64,000 nt of DNA from Oscillospiraceae bacterium (GTDB lineage: Bacteria > Bacillota > Clostridia > Oscillospirales > Acutalibacteraceae): contig SVOT01000001.1 of the NCBI GenBank assembly GCA_015066225.1, forward strand, positions 248,001 through 312,000, written 5' to 3'. This document shows positions 49,899-62,451 of this stretch, piece after piece. The stretch's first letter is position 1, and each line of letters begins with the position of its first letter. The position numbers and the translations under genes are program-made. Under the pieces are notes generated by a model. The model ran no database searches. It was not told the origin of the DNA and was given only the letters and a program-made list of their open reading frames with translations.

Positions 49899-50978
49899 AT
49901 GAAAACACGTTTTTTAAAATTAATTTCAATCACCCTGCTGTTAACTGTACTATCATCTTGCTCCGATGCTAAAGTTTTAAAAACAAAGGAGATAACCGCC
50001 GACATTAAACAAACAAGCGTTGTTCTTGAATCCGACATAAAAAATGTTAATGAGTTTAATGATTTTAACAATATTTTTTCTGCTGATTTTACAATCCCCG
50101 GTTTATTAGAAGGCGTTATTCCTCAGGGATTGTGCTACGATTCTGACACAGATTCATTTATTGTCAGCGGTTATTATGAAGACGGCACTCACCCTTCGGT
50201 TATTATGATAATTGATAAAAAAACTAAAAATTTAACTGATTTCCACTTTTTGAAAAACATTGATTCATCCGATTTTTACGGCCACGCAGGTGGTGTTGCT
50301 TGCAGTGAATCAACTTTGTTTTTAACAAGCGACGGTGTGTGCTACACCATTTCACTCGACAATTTATCAAAACAGAAAAACAACACCCCCATAACCCTTG
50401 AAGCAAACTTCAAGCTGCTGACAAAAGGCTCCTTTGCCGCATATAATGACGGCATTTTGTGGACGGGCGATTTTATCGAAAGCGACAAAAAAGAGCTTGA
50501 AAAGGTTTCCAATGTAACAACACTTGAAAACGGCGAGACGTTATACGCTTATTGCGAAGGATACGTTTTAGATGGTGGTTTACCCTCTGTTGACAAAATA
50601 AACAGCCAAAAAAACGGATATATTCCCGACTATATGCTTGCAATACCCCAACAGGTGCAGGGCATGGCTTTCGGTTACACAGGCAAGGTTATTCTCACAA
50701 CAAGCTATGGCAGAAAAAATAATTCTGAAATTTATGTATACGACGACCCCCTTTCTGCCGACAGAGTGGGCACTTATACCGTGGATTCGAATGAAATTGA
50801 TTTGTACGCCTGCAGTAGCGAAATATTAACAAAAAAAATTATCGCCCCACCTATGGTTGAGGGCGCAACGCAAACAACAGATAACGTTTATATAATTTTC
50901 GAATCAGGTGCCGCAAAATACAGAAACCACGGCGGGAAATACCCCACAGATACCGCTTATTATTTTAACGTGGAATAA
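49899..50978 (+). CDS. Secreted lipoprotein of unknown function
   Basis: 359 residues from ATG 49899 with GGTGA upstream; the frame continues back through the two tRNA genes and is not coding there. Signal peptide with lipobox (LLTVLSSC, lipidated Cys near residue 20). The mature part has repeated beta-like elements such as IPQGLCYDSDTDSFIVSGY, GHAGGVACSESTLFLTSDG and QQVQGMAFGYTGKVILTTSYG, which look like blades of a beta-propeller. No catalytic motif is recognised. Function unknown; it lies alone between two terminators. Confidence 0.78.
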   Translation: MKTRFLKLISITLLLTVLSSCSDAKVLKTKEITADIKQTSVVLESDIKNVNEFNDFNNIFSADFTIPGLLEGVIPQGLCYDSDTDSFIVSGYYEDGTHPSVIMIIDKKTKNLTDFHFLKNIDSSDFYGHAGGVACSESTLFLTSDGVCYTISLDNLSKQKNNTPITLEANFKLLTKGSFAAYNDGILWTGDFIESDKKELEKVSNVTTLENGETLYAYCEGYVLDGGLPSVDKINSQKNGYIPDYMLAIPQQVQGMAFGYTGKVILTTSYGRKNNSEIYVYDDPLSADRVGTYTVDSNEIDLYACSSEILTKKIIAPPMVEGATQTTDNVYIIFESGAAKYRNHGGKYPTDTAYYFNVE

Positions 50979-51016
50979 ACAAGACCTCGCAAGGATAAAC
51001 CTTGCGAGGTTGTTTT
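50979..51016. terminator. Bidirectional terminator
   Basis: CCTCGCAAGG (50985-50994) pairs with CCTTGCGAGG (51000-51009), followed by Ts, between the lipoprotein and the convergent small membrane protein. Confidence 0.88.
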
Positions 51017-51529
51017 TTACCACGTTTTCTCAAAAACAACGTCGGGTACGCTTGAAGAAACATCATTATAAAATTCAATTTTTATATAATTTGTTTCATC
51101 ATTCAAAGCAAATGCAACGCTGGCTGTTAAAGTAGCCGAGGTTTCAATTTCACCGGGTTCGAACATTCCCTTCTGAGGGAATTGCTCCAGCTCATTTCCC
51201 TTGGAATCGTATGCTTTGAAATGTGTTTTACCTATTGAAAGACCATGTGATATATCCGCATTTGTGTATTCATACACAACAACCGCAACACGCTTTGCCT
51301 CAGGGTATTCAGAAGCATCTGTATCAGGCAAGGCATCAAAAACAGTTGTAACATTCAATGAATAGCTACCCTCCTGTGCAGTAAGCGTAACCTCACCTGT
51401 TACGCCGGAAACAGGAACCTTATCGGATGATATATTATCCCCATCCTGTCGGAAACCCGCGACAATCAATGTAAAAATCAAAGAAAGAAGAATAATACTG
51501 AAACAGATGATAATATATTTTCTATCCAT
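51017..51529 (-). CDS. Small membrane-anchored protein, Ig-like domain
   Basis: 170 residues. One N-terminal membrane segment (residues about 5-25) and an extracytoplasmic beta-sandwich-like part with VVVYEYTNADISHGLSIGKTHF-type pattern, which recalls DUF4352/DUF5067 telokin-like domains of Firmicutes surface proteins; I cannot confirm the family. It starts 9 nt after the addA stop, so it may be read from the addBA operon. No function assigned. Confidence 0.7.
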   Translation of the reverse strand: MDRKYIIICFSIILLSLIFTLIVAGFRQDGDNISSDKVPVSGVTGEVTLTAQEGSYSLNVTTVFDALPDTDASEYPEAKRVAVVVYEYTNADISHGLSIGKTHFKAYDSKGNELEQFPQKGMFEPGEIETSATLTASVAFALNDETNYIKIEFYNDVSSSVPDVVFEKTW

Positions 51530-51538
51530 ACAATCACC

Positions 51539-54500
51539 TCAATTTATTTCAATGAATTTGTCAAGAGAAAACGAGTAAACATATACCTCACCGACTTTTA
51601 AACCCGTGCACTCTTCAATAGCCTCAGAGTAGATCCTGAGCTGTGGTGAATAGGTGTTTATATAATATTCCTCTTTTGTGCTTTTGTCTGTTTTGTAATC
51701 AATCAGAATAATTTTACCGTTTTCAACAAAAGCACAGTCAAGCTTACCCTGAACAACGATTTCTTCATCTTCCGCTTCCTGTGATAAATCATTATACAAA
51801 TCCTTAGCTTTTTTCAGAACAGAAAACTCGTATTCCTTAAAAATCTGCGGACTGTTTAACAGCCGCTTGCCAACTGTTGAATTTAAAAATGCAGAAAGCT
51901 TTTCAACGTCAACAACATCAAGCTCTTTTTCGCTCATATAGCCAGCGTTTAAAAGTCTGTTTTTTTCTTGTTGCAAATTATCTCTTGCGTTTTTGAAATC
52001 ACACAATTCCAAAAACCTGTGAATAGCGGTACCCTTGTCGGAGCCGACTACCTTATCCGACAAAAAGCCGGGCTTTGACGAAGCGAAATATTCTTCGCTT
52101 TTAGCCAAAGCTTCAAGAGATGAAGCCGTTCTTTTCGCAAGAATCCCGCTGAAATCATAGGGATATGAATAAGCAATATTTTTCTTAACGATTGATAAGA
52201 ACTCCTCATCAATTTCTGCAGCAATTACAGCATTATCTTCTGTTAAATCATCACAGCAATCATCAACAACGGTATCTATACTGAAAGAAGTGTCGTCATC
52301 AAAATCATCCATAGAAATGCCGGATATGCTTCTTATTACACCGCAATCCTTATGAGAAGCAAAGGCGGTTAGCAACCATTCAGTATAGTTGGATGAGCTG
52401 AACACGCCGTATGGATGAAATTTCCCGTTCAAATCCACAGAAAACTCATTATTCGCTTTAATCTTTGATTTCAACGACTTTGAAGAAACATCGCAAACAA
52501 GGGTCAGATGCTCTCTCGCTCTGGTTAAAGCAACATAGAGCACACGAAGCTCCTCTGACATACCGCTGAAAAGAATTGCCTTTTCAGTAGCAAAAGAAGA
52601 AATTGTGTGGTACTTTGTCAACCGTTCATCATCGCGGATTTTCAAGCCGATACCGGTTTCTTTAGAAACGGTTAAGGCATCGTAGCTATCGCCACGGTTA
52701 AACTGCTTTGAGCAATCTGCCAGAATAATATACGGAAACTCAAGGCCCTTGCTTTTATGAATAGACATTATTTTGACGCTATTTTCGTTTGAGACACTTC
52801 CGAGGCTTTTGAGTGCTTCATTGTCAACTGCGTTGTCAATATATCTGACAAAATCGCTGAGACCACCCCTGCCGGAAGCAACAAAATCATCGGCAAGCTT
52901 TTTAAAGCCGTTGATATTAGATTGCCTTTTTTCACCATTACCGACAGCATAGTATATATCGCTGACAGCAGTATCCGAAAGAAGAAAACGAACAAACTCA
53001 TCTATCGGATGAGCTGCTGCAACGTTTCTGTAAAGCTGCAGCTTTTCAAGAAAATTTTTGATTTTATCGGAGTTTTCTGCACACTTCAGAAGACAAGCAT
53101 AAAAATCGCAATTGCGATTAACCATTCTGATTTCAGAAAGCTCATCAACCGTAAAGCCGAAAACAGGTGAAGACATCACAGAAATAAGCTCAATATCCAT
53201 TAACGGGTTGTTAATTGCCTTTATTAAAGAAATCAAAAACTTTATCTCTTTATATTCAACAGACTCACCCTCAGCAAAGGCATTTACGGGAATCCCCGCT
53301 TTTTTCAACTCTTCTGAATATTTAGAAGTTTTTTTCTTTGCACTTCTCAATAAAATGCAGAAATCCTTCCACATAACGGGACGCAGCTCATCAGTTTCGG
53401 GGTCAACTACTTCAACACCGGAATCAACTACTCGTCTTATATAATCACAAATAGCTTTTTGCTCACTTTTCTCTTCACCGCCGTTGGTGCTTTCACCAAC
53501 AAATAATATATCAGTATCAGCGCCGGATTTTTTAAAGTATTTCGCCTCAGGGTATAAATACTCCTTCTCGTCATAATCTATTTCACCCACGTCTTCGCTC
53601 ATAATTCGTGAAAAAATATAGTTAACCGCACTTGTAACACCGTCACGGCTTCTGAAGTTTTTTTCAAGAATAATCTGAGAGGGCTTTTTTGTGCCGTCGT
53701 AATCACTGAGTGTATTTTTGAGCTTCATAAACAACTCTGGACTCGCAAGACGGAAGCTGTAAATACTCTGTTTAACGTCGCCAACAAAATAAAGGTTATT
53801 TTTATCTCTCGAAATTGCTTCAAAAATCATATTCTGGGCTTCATTTGTATCCTGATACTCGTCAATAAGAATCTCTTTATATTTCTCTGTCAGTTCTTTT
53901 GCCAAATCAGTTTTTTCCCAACCGTCTTTATTCTGAACCACAAGAAGATTTATACATTTATGAAGAATATCATCAAATGCGTAGGCGTTGATTTCTTTTT
54001 TCATTTTTTCAAGCTCGTTTGATAAGCTCTTAACTGCAGAGCACAAGACCTCAACTATAGGATACAGCGTTTTGCAATCCTTCTCGTGCTCTTTTTCGGT
54101 GGGAAGAGTTCTTTCCATAAGCTTGATTGCATCGTCTTTATATGCATCATAAACTGTCTTTGTCAGCTCTTTGTTCTCAACGTTACCGTTAATTCTGGAA
54201 ATTTTAACATAATGATACAGACCGTTGCTGATAGCATTTGCAATACCGTCCCAATCACGATTCTGAACACAATCACGCAAAAGCGCAAGTTTACTGAGAG
54301 AGCCTGTGAAATTTGTAATATAGTCCGGGTGGAAATCGGGGTCATTATTTATTATGTCAACAGATTTCTCAAGCCGCGGATAATGGTAATCTATAAAAAG
54401 CTCCAAAAACTTAAAAATCGCCGTTGCATAAGAGGTTTCTGCCGGTTTCTTTTCGGGTGAGAAATCCTCAAGAATACTGTCAAGCCACAGCCACGGCGAG

Positions 54501-55060
54501 CTATGAGCCCTTGAATTATCATAAAGCGTGGTTATGACCTCTTCAAGCATGGCATCATCACGCTCAGAAAGAAACATTTTATTAAGCTCTTGAAATGCAA
54601 TGCTGTTTTCTTCATAAAGCGAGGCTATAACCTTTTCAACCGCCTCTTTTTTTAATTGGGCATCATCTTTGTCATCGAGCAACACAAAATCTGCACCAAC
54701 ACCCGCAAGATGAAAATTCTCACGGACAATTTTAGCGCAAAACGAGTCAATAGTGCAAATATCTGCTGTGGGTAAAAGAATCATCTGGCGACGGATATGG
54801 TCATTTTTTTCTTTATCCGAAAAATCAACCTTTTTAAGCGCTTTATAAATTCTGTTGCGCATCTCGGCTGCAGCTGCCCTTGTAAAGGTTACTACAAGAA
54901 TATCCGAAACGTTACATTTAGCTTCTGTATCGCTCAGAATCCTCTTGACTCTTTCAGTTAAAACAGCTGTTTTACCGGAGCCGGCGGCGGCTGATACAAG
55001 CACTTGCATACCACGGGCTTCAATAGCCTTTTTTTGGTTATCTGTCCAGTTTCTGCTCAC
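51539..55060 (-). CDS. addA: ATP-dependent helicase/nuclease subunit AddA
   Basis: 1173 residues, GTG start directly after the addB stop. UvrD-type helicase: Walker A VSAAAGSGKTAVLTERV near residue 20, VVTFTRAAAAEMRNR, LIDEYQDTNEAQN (Walker B), VGDVKQSIYSFRLA, VKIMSIHKSKGLEFP and VLYVALTRAREHL. The C-terminal RecB-type nuclease has VQGKLDCAF and IILIDYKTDKS with its metal residues. With AddB it resects double-strand breaks at Chi-like sites for recombination. Length fits the family. Confidence 0.96.
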   Translation of the reverse strand: MSRNWTDNQKKAIEARGMQVLVSAAAGSGKTAVLTERVKRILSDTEAKCNVSDILVVTFTRAAAAEMRNRIYKALKKVDFSDKEKNDHIRRQMILLPTADICTIDSFCAKIVRENFHLAGVGADFVLLDDKDDAQLKKEAVEKVIASLYEENSIAFQELNKMFLSERDDAMLEEVITTLYDNSRAHSSPWLWLDSILEDFSPEKKPAETSYATAIFKFLELFIDYHYPRLEKSVDIINNDPDFHPDYITNFTGSLSKLALLRDCVQNRDWDGIANAISNGLYHYVKISRINGNVENKELTKTVYDAYKDDAIKLMERTLPTEKEHEKDCKTLYPIVEVLCSAVKSLSNELEKMKKEINAYAFDDILHKCINLLVVQNKDGWEKTDLAKELTEKYKEILIDEYQDTNEAQNMIFEAISRDKNNLYFVGDVKQSIYSFRLASPELFMKLKNTLSDYDGTKKPSQIILEKNFRSRDGVTSAVNYIFSRIMSEDVGEIDYDEKEYLYPEAKYFKKSGADTDILFVGESTNGGEEKSEQKAICDYIRRVVDSGVEVVDPETDELRPVMWKDFCILLRSAKKKTSKYSEELKKAGIPVNAFAEGESVEYKEIKFLISLIKAINNPLMDIELISVMSSPVFGFTVDELSEIRMVNRNCDFYACLLKCAENSDKIKNFLEKLQLYRNVAAAHPIDEFVRFLLSDTAVSDIYYAVGNGEKRQSNINGFKKLADDFVASGRGGLSDFVRYIDNAVDNEALKSLGSVSNENSVKIMSIHKSKGLEFPYIILADCSKQFNRGDSYDALTVSKETGIGLKIRDDERLTKYHTISSFATEKAILFSGMSEELRVLYVALTRAREHLTLVCDVSSKSLKSKIKANNEFSVDLNGKFHPYGVFSSSNYTEWLLTAFASHKDCGVIRSISGISMDDFDDDTSFSIDTVVDDCCDDLTEDNAVIAAEIDEEFLSIVKKNIAYSYPYDFSGILAKRTASSLEALAKSEEYFASSKPGFLSDKVVGSDKGTAIHRFLELCDFKNARDNLQQEKNRLLNAGYMSEKELDVVDVEKLSAFLNSTVGKRLLNSPQIFKEYEFSVLKKAKDLYNDLSQEAEDEEIVVQGKLDCAFVENGKIILIDYKTDKSTKEEYYINTYSPQLRIYSEAIEECTGLKVGEVYVYSFSLDKFIEIN

Positions 55061-58000
55061 TTAATCAGCCTCCAATCTTTTTATAGCCTGGCTAAACAAT
55101 CTTAAACCGTTTGATTGATTAACTTTACCCTTTTCTTCTCTGCCGCAAATAGATTTATAGGGACAATATTTACAAGCCTTCCCCTCTTCATTGGACCCTA
55201 ACGGCAAAGCGTCAACAAAACCGCTATGAAGGGACTCACCCATACCGACGATTTTATCGTTGATGGCTTCTGATAATTTTTTGAAATTATTTGAATTGTA
55301 AAGATTGCCCTTGTAAATATTTTTGTTGCTGTCAAATTCAGCGGGGAAATACCCGGGCATCTTATCAACGCCCATACCCTCCAGCACAATGGCGTTGTCA
55401 AGCATCATACCGGATAATTGACCTGTTACCTGCTTGTTTGCATCAACCTCAGCCTGTGACGGATTTCGGGATTCAAGATATTTGTCAAAACCAATTCTAG
55501 ACGGAAGATATAGAACACCTGAGGGAACAACATCACCGTATTTATTCTTACCGTTTTGCTCAATAGCCATAAGATACAGCACCATCTGAATGTTTTTGCC
55601 GTCAAGCAACTCCTGTAATCTGAATGTTTTTTTGCCGGTTTTGTAGTCTATTACTCTGATGTATTTTTTGCCACTCTCTGTCATAAGGTCAACTCTGTCG
55701 ACGTAGCCCGTTACCTTTACGCTACCATCCTTTAACGGCAATTCGTATGCAGGAATCTCTTCTCCACCGATATGAAGCTCATAATCGCAAGGCTTGAATT
55801 CGCCAACAGAAAGCTCAGCCTTTAAACGGGCAATAATAGTCATCGCAATATCGGTAAATCTATTGTAGAGGAACATAAATCTGGGCGTTTTTTCGTTGGC
55901 ACCACCCATTTTTTTATCAAGATATTCCAACAGAACTGATTCAACAAAGGATTTGATGATATCGTCATCGGTGCAGGTTATATCATATTTTTTCAAGACG
56001 TTTTCCAAGATATGGTGTATAGCCTTACCGCTCTGAAGCGGGTCAAGTGTTGCAAGCTCCAAGGGCTCTGCTTTAAGACCATATCTTACAAAATACGCAA
56101 ACGGACAGTCATAGAAGCTGTCAATTTTACTTGCAGACAAAGAAACTCTTTCACCAAAAAGTCTTTTGGATACATCGGGATTTTCAAACACAAGCGGCTT
56201 CTTACCCGCCGCAATTTCAAGTGACCTTATTTTTCCGTTATACTCGCCTGTTTCGGCAAAATAATGTCTTAGGGTTGATTCGATTTTATTATTTGAATTA
56301 AAATTCTTTGCTAAAACCGAAAAAGCAGAATCCGCGTTTTCAATGAAGTAATCCGCAGAAAGATTTGCACTGTCATCAATCCTTACGTTTTCGATAGAAT
56401 TAACAGCAGTTTCAATGAATTCAGAGGGTATCAGCATTTCATCTGAAGAGCCGACTGTTCTGTAGCTCATATAAAGCTTTTCGCTCGCGGCTGTCACAGC
56501 ACAATACCCGATAAACTTTTCTTCGTGAACGTAGCTTTCAAAAGGTTCTCTCAAATCAAGACCGACGTCATTAATCAGCGTTACTCTGTCTGACTCAGTA
56601 AGAATACCTTTTTTTACGTTAACAAGGGGGAATAAATCCTTATTACAACCGACAAGAAAAACAACCTTCAGCTTCTCTGTTCTGATTCTGTCGGCATTGC
56701 CGATAGTAACCTGGTCGAGCCCCTGAGGAATTTCACCCACATCACAGCAAGACACAAGAAGTGAAAACAGCTCGTACCAGCGCTTGAGAGAATAAAATTT
56801 ATTCTCAGTTAATTTAACCATTGTATCAAGCAATTCCATAAGCTTGTTCCACGAAACGTTTAATCTTGACGCCTCAACAGAAAAGCCATCATTTTCAAGC
56901 TCACAAGACAAATTATATAGTTTATTTCTGACCTTTGTCTGCACAATAAAGTCATAAATCGCCTTTGCAATGCTTTTGCCATCCTGCCCGTCACAAGCAT
57001 TTTTCAAGTTTAAAAGAGGTATTACAGCCTTTTTACGAAGCTCATTAAGGTATTCAAGCTCTTTTTCAGATGTCTCATCAAAGGAGCTGCCAAGCCCCTT
57101 AGGATTCATAGCAAAATCGTTTTTCCACGCCTTAGCGCCAAGACCCCATATTAATGCATATTTCTCGAGTTTTGAAATCTCATCAAGTGTTAAAGGTGAT
57201 AAACCTGTTTTTAAATATCTTAATATACCCTCAGTTGAAAAACCGTTGAAGGCACAATCCAACGCAGCCATCACATAAATAATCAAAACCTCTGAGGAAA
57301 GAGGGCGTCTGCTGTCATCATAGACAGGCACGCCAAACGACTTCAAGGCATCAATAAGGCTTTGTTTATATTTACCCTGAGTGCGTTCAATTATCGCAAT
57401 ATCCCTGCATCTGTATTCATCATCACGCAGAAGCTTCTTTATTGTTGCAGCAACATATTTACATTCATCCTCAATATCTGAGCATTTTGCCACAGTTACA
57501 GAGTTATCCGTTTCTGTCACTGAAGGCTCATCTTGTGAAAAAATGTTCTTTTCTAACTGATAAATATCGGATGAAAATGCATTTTCTGACTGTTCGAGGA
57601 AAATCTCAGAAAACTTACAATCGTATTTGCCTGCTGTCTTTTTAAGCTTCGTCTGAAACTCATCCATAAAATGGAAAGCAGAAAACAATTTTGGTGTTTT
57701 ATCGACACAGACAGTTACGTAAACATCATCCGCCTGCTCTAATATAACACTGAGGCATTCGCTTTCCTGCTTTGAAAATTCACGGAAACCATCAATGAAT
57801 ACCGTTTTGTTTCTGAAATACCCCTCAGACAATGCATAACCATTGAAATACGTAAGAAGTTCGGTATCGTTAAAATAGCTTTGTGACAACAAAGCATCAT
57901 AACTGTCGTTGATAAGACTCAGCTCTTTTAATTTGCTTTTTAAAAAGCAATCATCCATTGAGTCTATTTTTTCATTAAAATCAGATGACGAAATGCAACA

Positions 58001-58387
58001 ATGCTTCAACTCCTTGCAAAACTCAAGAAGTGGGTCAATACCGATTTTATTAATTCTTACGTTTGAAAAAATCTGAAGCTCGTCTTCAAGCTGTTTAAGA
58101 ACCTCACTCATCAAAACAGACTTGACACCTTTATCAGGAATTGCTTTAGATAAAATACCGCTGTTTTTCAAAGCAACCGATGCCATACGGCGAAAATTGA
58201 AAACGTCAACAGATTTTAATTTTTTCGCACCGAGCTTTTTCAGCATTATTCTTTCGGACTCAAATGAAAATTGTTCAGGCACCAGCAAAACAGGTTTACT
58301 TTCACCATTTAAAGCAAGCTCACCTATTTTTTTACGGATGTATTCAGTTTTGCCGCTACCTGCTCTGCCTTTAACAAGATATAACAT
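55061..58387 (-). CDS. addB: ATP-dependent nuclease subunit AddB
   Basis: 1108 residues from ATG 58387 behind GGAGGT; the frame extends upstream without a start site. N-terminal P-loop VKGRAGSGKTEYI, helicase-like body, and C-terminal nuclease domain with VTGYVDRVDL and VIDYKTGKK. Four cysteines for an iron-sulfur cluster: one in YDCPFAYFVRYG and three in CKYCPYKSIC near the end, as in AddB. Partner of AddA, coded directly after. Confidence 0.95.
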   Translation of the reverse strand: MLYLVKGRAGSGKTEYIRKKIGELALNGESKPVLLVPEQFSFESERIMLKKLGAKKLKSVDVFNFRRMASVALKNSGILSKAIPDKGVKSVLMSEVLKQLEDELQIFSNVRINKIGIDPLLEFCKELKHCCISSSDFNEKIDSMDDCFLKSKLKELSLINDSYDALLSQSYFNDTELLTYFNGYALSEGYFRNKTVFIDGFREFSKQESECLSVILEQADDVYVTVCVDKTPKLFSAFHFMDEFQTKLKKTAGKYDCKFSEIFLEQSENAFSSDIYQLEKNIFSQDEPSVTETDNSVTVAKCSDIEDECKYVAATIKKLLRDDEYRCRDIAIIERTQGKYKQSLIDALKSFGVPVYDDSRRPLSSEVLIIYVMAALDCAFNGFSTEGILRYLKTGLSPLTLDEISKLEKYALIWGLGAKAWKNDFAMNPKGLGSSFDETSEKELEYLNELRKKAVIPLLNLKNACDGQDGKSIAKAIYDFIVQTKVRNKLYNLSCELENDGFSVEASRLNVSWNKLMELLDTMVKLTENKFYSLKRWYELFSLLVSCCDVGEIPQGLDQVTIGNADRIRTEKLKVVFLVGCNKDLFPLVNVKKGILTESDRVTLINDVGLDLREPFESYVHEEKFIGYCAVTAASEKLYMSYRTVGSSDEMLIPSEFIETAVNSIENVRIDDSANLSADYFIENADSAFSVLAKNFNSNNKIESTLRHYFAETGEYNGKIRSLEIAAGKKPLVFENPDVSKRLFGERVSLSASKIDSFYDCPFAYFVRYGLKAEPLELATLDPLQSGKAIHHILENVLKKYDITCTDDDIIKSFVESVLLEYLDKKMGGANEKTPRFMFLYNRFTDIAMTIIARLKAELSVGEFKPCDYELHIGGEEIPAYELPLKDGSVKVTGYVDRVDLMTESGKKYIRVIDYKTGKKTFRLQELLDGKNIQMVLYLMAIEQNGKNKYGDVVPSGVLYLPSRIGFDKYLESRNPSQAEVDANKQVTGQLSGMMLDNAIVLEGMGVDKMPGYFPAEFDSNKNIYKGNLYNSNNFKKLSEAINDKIVGMGESLHSGFVDALPLGSNEEGKACKYCPYKSICGREEKGKVNQSNGLRLFSQAIKRLEAD

Positions 58388-58549
58388 TTTACACCTCCGA
58401 AAGTCTTTTATATATAATATCACAAAACGATTGATATTTAAACTGTTTTTTAATTTTAAAAGTACCAAAATACGTTATTTGAATTTGTGAATAAAAAAAC
58501 CTAAAAGGACAATAATAGTATTGATCTTAACCGCGAAAGGAGATTAGTT

Positions 58550-58783
58550 ATGATTGACAGAATTGCACTAATTCTTGTTACAATAGGTGCGCTTAACTGG
58601 GGCAGCGTCGGTTTGTTTAAATTTGACCTTGTTGCATGGTTATTTGGCGGTCAGGCGGCTTTGCTATCAAGAATTGTATATGTCCTTGTTGCCCTCGCCG
58701 GTGTGTGGTGTATTTCTCTTCTTTTCAGAGAAAACGATATGGTATCAGAGCACAATGATATGATTAACGATTCAGTTGAATAA
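58550..58783 (+). CDS. DUF378-family small membrane protein
   Basis: 77 residues with AAAGGAGA upstream. Two membrane segments: IALILVTIGALNWGSVGLF and RIVYVLVALAGVWCISLLF, the DUF378 pattern with its NWG motif. The C-terminal tail is acidic. Function unknown in all members I know of. Single gene before a terminator. Confidence 0.88.
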   Translation: MIDRIALILVTIGALNWGSVGLFKFDLVAWLFGGQAALLSRIVYVLVALAGVWCISLLFRENDMVSEHNDMINDSVE

Positions 58784-58807
58784 ATACCGGTATTCAACAT
58801 TAACCAA

Positions 58808-58847
58808 AAACACTCCGCAAGGTAAAAAACCTTACGGAGTGTTTTTT
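58808..58847. terminator. Bidirectional terminator
   Basis: AAACACTCCG-CAAGG pairs with CCTT-ACGGAGTGTTT (one bulge), followed by Ts. It lies between the DUF378 gene and the convergent upp. Confidence 0.85.
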
Positions 58848-58852
58848 ATAAT

Positions 58853-60284
<1,432 letters not shown>

Positions 60285-60288
<4 letters not shown>

Positions 60289-61961
60289 AATAGCCCCTCC
60301 GATGCATTTTTCAGCAGTTGTTCTGCGTTCTGCAACTGAATATCAGTAATTTTTCCACCACCGATTATTCTTGCAATTTCGTTCATTCTACCCACTCTGT
60401 CAAGAGGAATTACCTTTGTATATGTTTTACCGTCAGAAACTGCCTTTTCTATTAAATAGTGGTTATCGGCAAATGCCATAAGCTGAGAGAGGTGGGTAAC
60501 ACAAAGAACCTGTTTACCAACGGAAACATTTTTCAGCTTGCTTGCAACCTTAATTGCGGCGCGCCCGCTGACACCTGCATCAATTTCATCGAAAATCATT
60601 GTTTCTATTTTATCTTTATGAGCAATAACGGTTTTAAGCGCCAGCATTATTCTTGAAAGCTCACCACCGCTTGCAATTTTCGCAATCGGCTTCGGAATTT
60701 CGCCGACATTGGCTGAAATCAGAAATTCTGCAGTATCAAAACCGTTTTCAGAAAGCTCTTTTTTATCGAAGCTGACGTCAAAAATAACGTTTGGCATATC
60801 AAGAAAGGCAAGCTCATTACAAACTTTTTCGGCGAAAGTCTTTGCAACCGACTTTCTCTCCACGGAAATATTTTCTGCCGCCTCAAGAGCTTTTGCCAGC
60901 AATTTTTCGTATTTATCATTCAATTCGGCAAGCTTTTCATCAGAAAAGTTAATATCGTTAAGCTGTTTTTTTGCCTTTTCAAGAAATTCCAAAATCTGAA
61001 TTTCGGTATCGCCGTATTTCTTACTGAGTTTATAAATTACATTAAGTCTGTTTTCAACGTCTTCCAGCTCTGAAGGCGAATAACCATCATCGTCGATAAA
61101 GGAGCGCAAATCCTCAGAAGAATCGCTGAGGTCATAATAAACATCATTAAGCTTGTCGTAAAGCTTTGATATCTCATCGGAAACAGAGGAAACAGCTGAC
61201 AACTCTCTGAGAGCAGACGAAACTAAATCAACCGCACCACCGAAGTCGTCGCTACCGTTAAGAGCACTGTAAGCACCGTTTACGGCTGACTGAATTTTCT
61301 CAAAATTAAGTAGCTCATTGCGGCGATTTTTTAACTTATCCCACTCACCATCTGTAATTTCCGCTTTTTCTATTTCATCAATCTGATAAGTCAGAATATC
61401 GACAAGACGAGCCTTTTCTGCCTTATCAACGGAAAGCTTCTTAATTTGTGATTTTAAAGAAACCAATTCTTCATACATTACAAAATAATCTGTGAAAATC
61501 TGTTGATTTTCAATCATTGAATCAATGTATGAAATATGTGTTTCGTTGTTTAAAAGCTCTCTGTTATCCTGCTGGCCGTGAATACTGATTAATTCTGCAC
61601 CGATTTCTCTCAAAGCGGAAACGTTTGTTAAAGCATTATTCACACGGCAGACATTTCTGTCAAAACCGATAACACGTGAAATAAGCACAGAATTGTCGTC
61701 ATTTTTAGGCAAGCCTAATTTTTCAAGAGCTTTTGAAGCATTCTCGCCCACACACGAAAACAACGCAGTAACCCTGGCTTCCTCAGCCCCCGTGCGGATT
61801 AATTCACGGGAGGTGCGAAAACCAAGTACTGCGTTTATAGAGTCCAGAATAATTGATTTACCTGCACCCGTTTCACCACTTAAAACATTGAACCCTTTTG
61901 AAAATTCTATTTCTGCACTTTCAATTATAGCAATGTTTTCAATCTTTAAAACGGAGAGCAT
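60285..61961 (-). CDS. recN: DNA repair protein RecN
   Basis: 558 residues. SMC-like ATPase: Walker A in LSGETGAGKSIILDSI, the IHGQQDNRELL Q-motif, two coiled-coil arms (about 150-370), the signature IASGGELSRIMLALK and Walker B TMIFDEIDAGVSGRAA. Acts early in double-strand break repair and cohesion of broken ends. Follows argR by 24 nt, the usual argR-recN order in Firmicutes. Confidence 0.96.
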
Positions 61962-61985
61962 ATATTTTCACCTTGATTATGGGAT

Positions 61986-62438
61986 TTATCGGCTGATCAT
62001 TCGGTTGAGCGCTTCTGCAACGCCATGGGCTTCATCAGAGGTTCTGCAAAGCATAAAAATGGTATCGTCACCTGCAATAGTGCCCACAACCTCATTAACA
62101 TTCATAGCATCAATAGTGGCACAAGCGGCACCCGCAAGACCGGGTGAACACTTGATAACACAGATGTTACCTGCATGGTCAACCTTCGTCATAGCGCTCT
62201 GAAAAAGAGCATCAAACATACCTGTATAGCCTGTGTCATTGCTACGCTCGACAGAATATTTATATATACCGTTTGAGCCCAATGTTTTCAAAAGTCTGAG
62301 TTCTTTAACGTCACGCGAGACCGTTGCCTGTGTAACATCACAGCCTTTATCACGCAAAAGAGCAAGCAACTCCTCCTGGGTTCCGATATCATACTGTGAT
62401 ATCAGATCGAGAATCAGTTTATGTCTTTTCTTTTTCAT
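61986..62438 (-). CDS. argR: Arginine repressor ArgR
   Basis: 150 residues from ATG 62438 (a GTG at 62447 is possible). N-terminal winged helix: LILDLISQYDIGTQEELLAL and the recognition helix VTQATVSRDVKELRL. C-terminal oligomerisation/arginine-binding domain with GDDTIFMLCRTSDEA. It represses arginine biosynthesis and activates catabolism. Lies between nadK and recN in the conserved tlyA-nadK-argR-recN order. Confidence 0.96.
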   Translation of the reverse strand: MKKKRHKLILDLISQYDIGTQEELLALLRDKGCDVTQATVSRDVKELRLLKTLGSNGIYKYSVERSNDTGYTGMFDALFQSAMTKVDHAGNICVIKCSPGLAGAACATIDAMNVNEVVGTIAGDDTIFMLCRTSDEAHGVAEALNRMISR

Positions 62439-62451
62439 AACCTTCACCTAT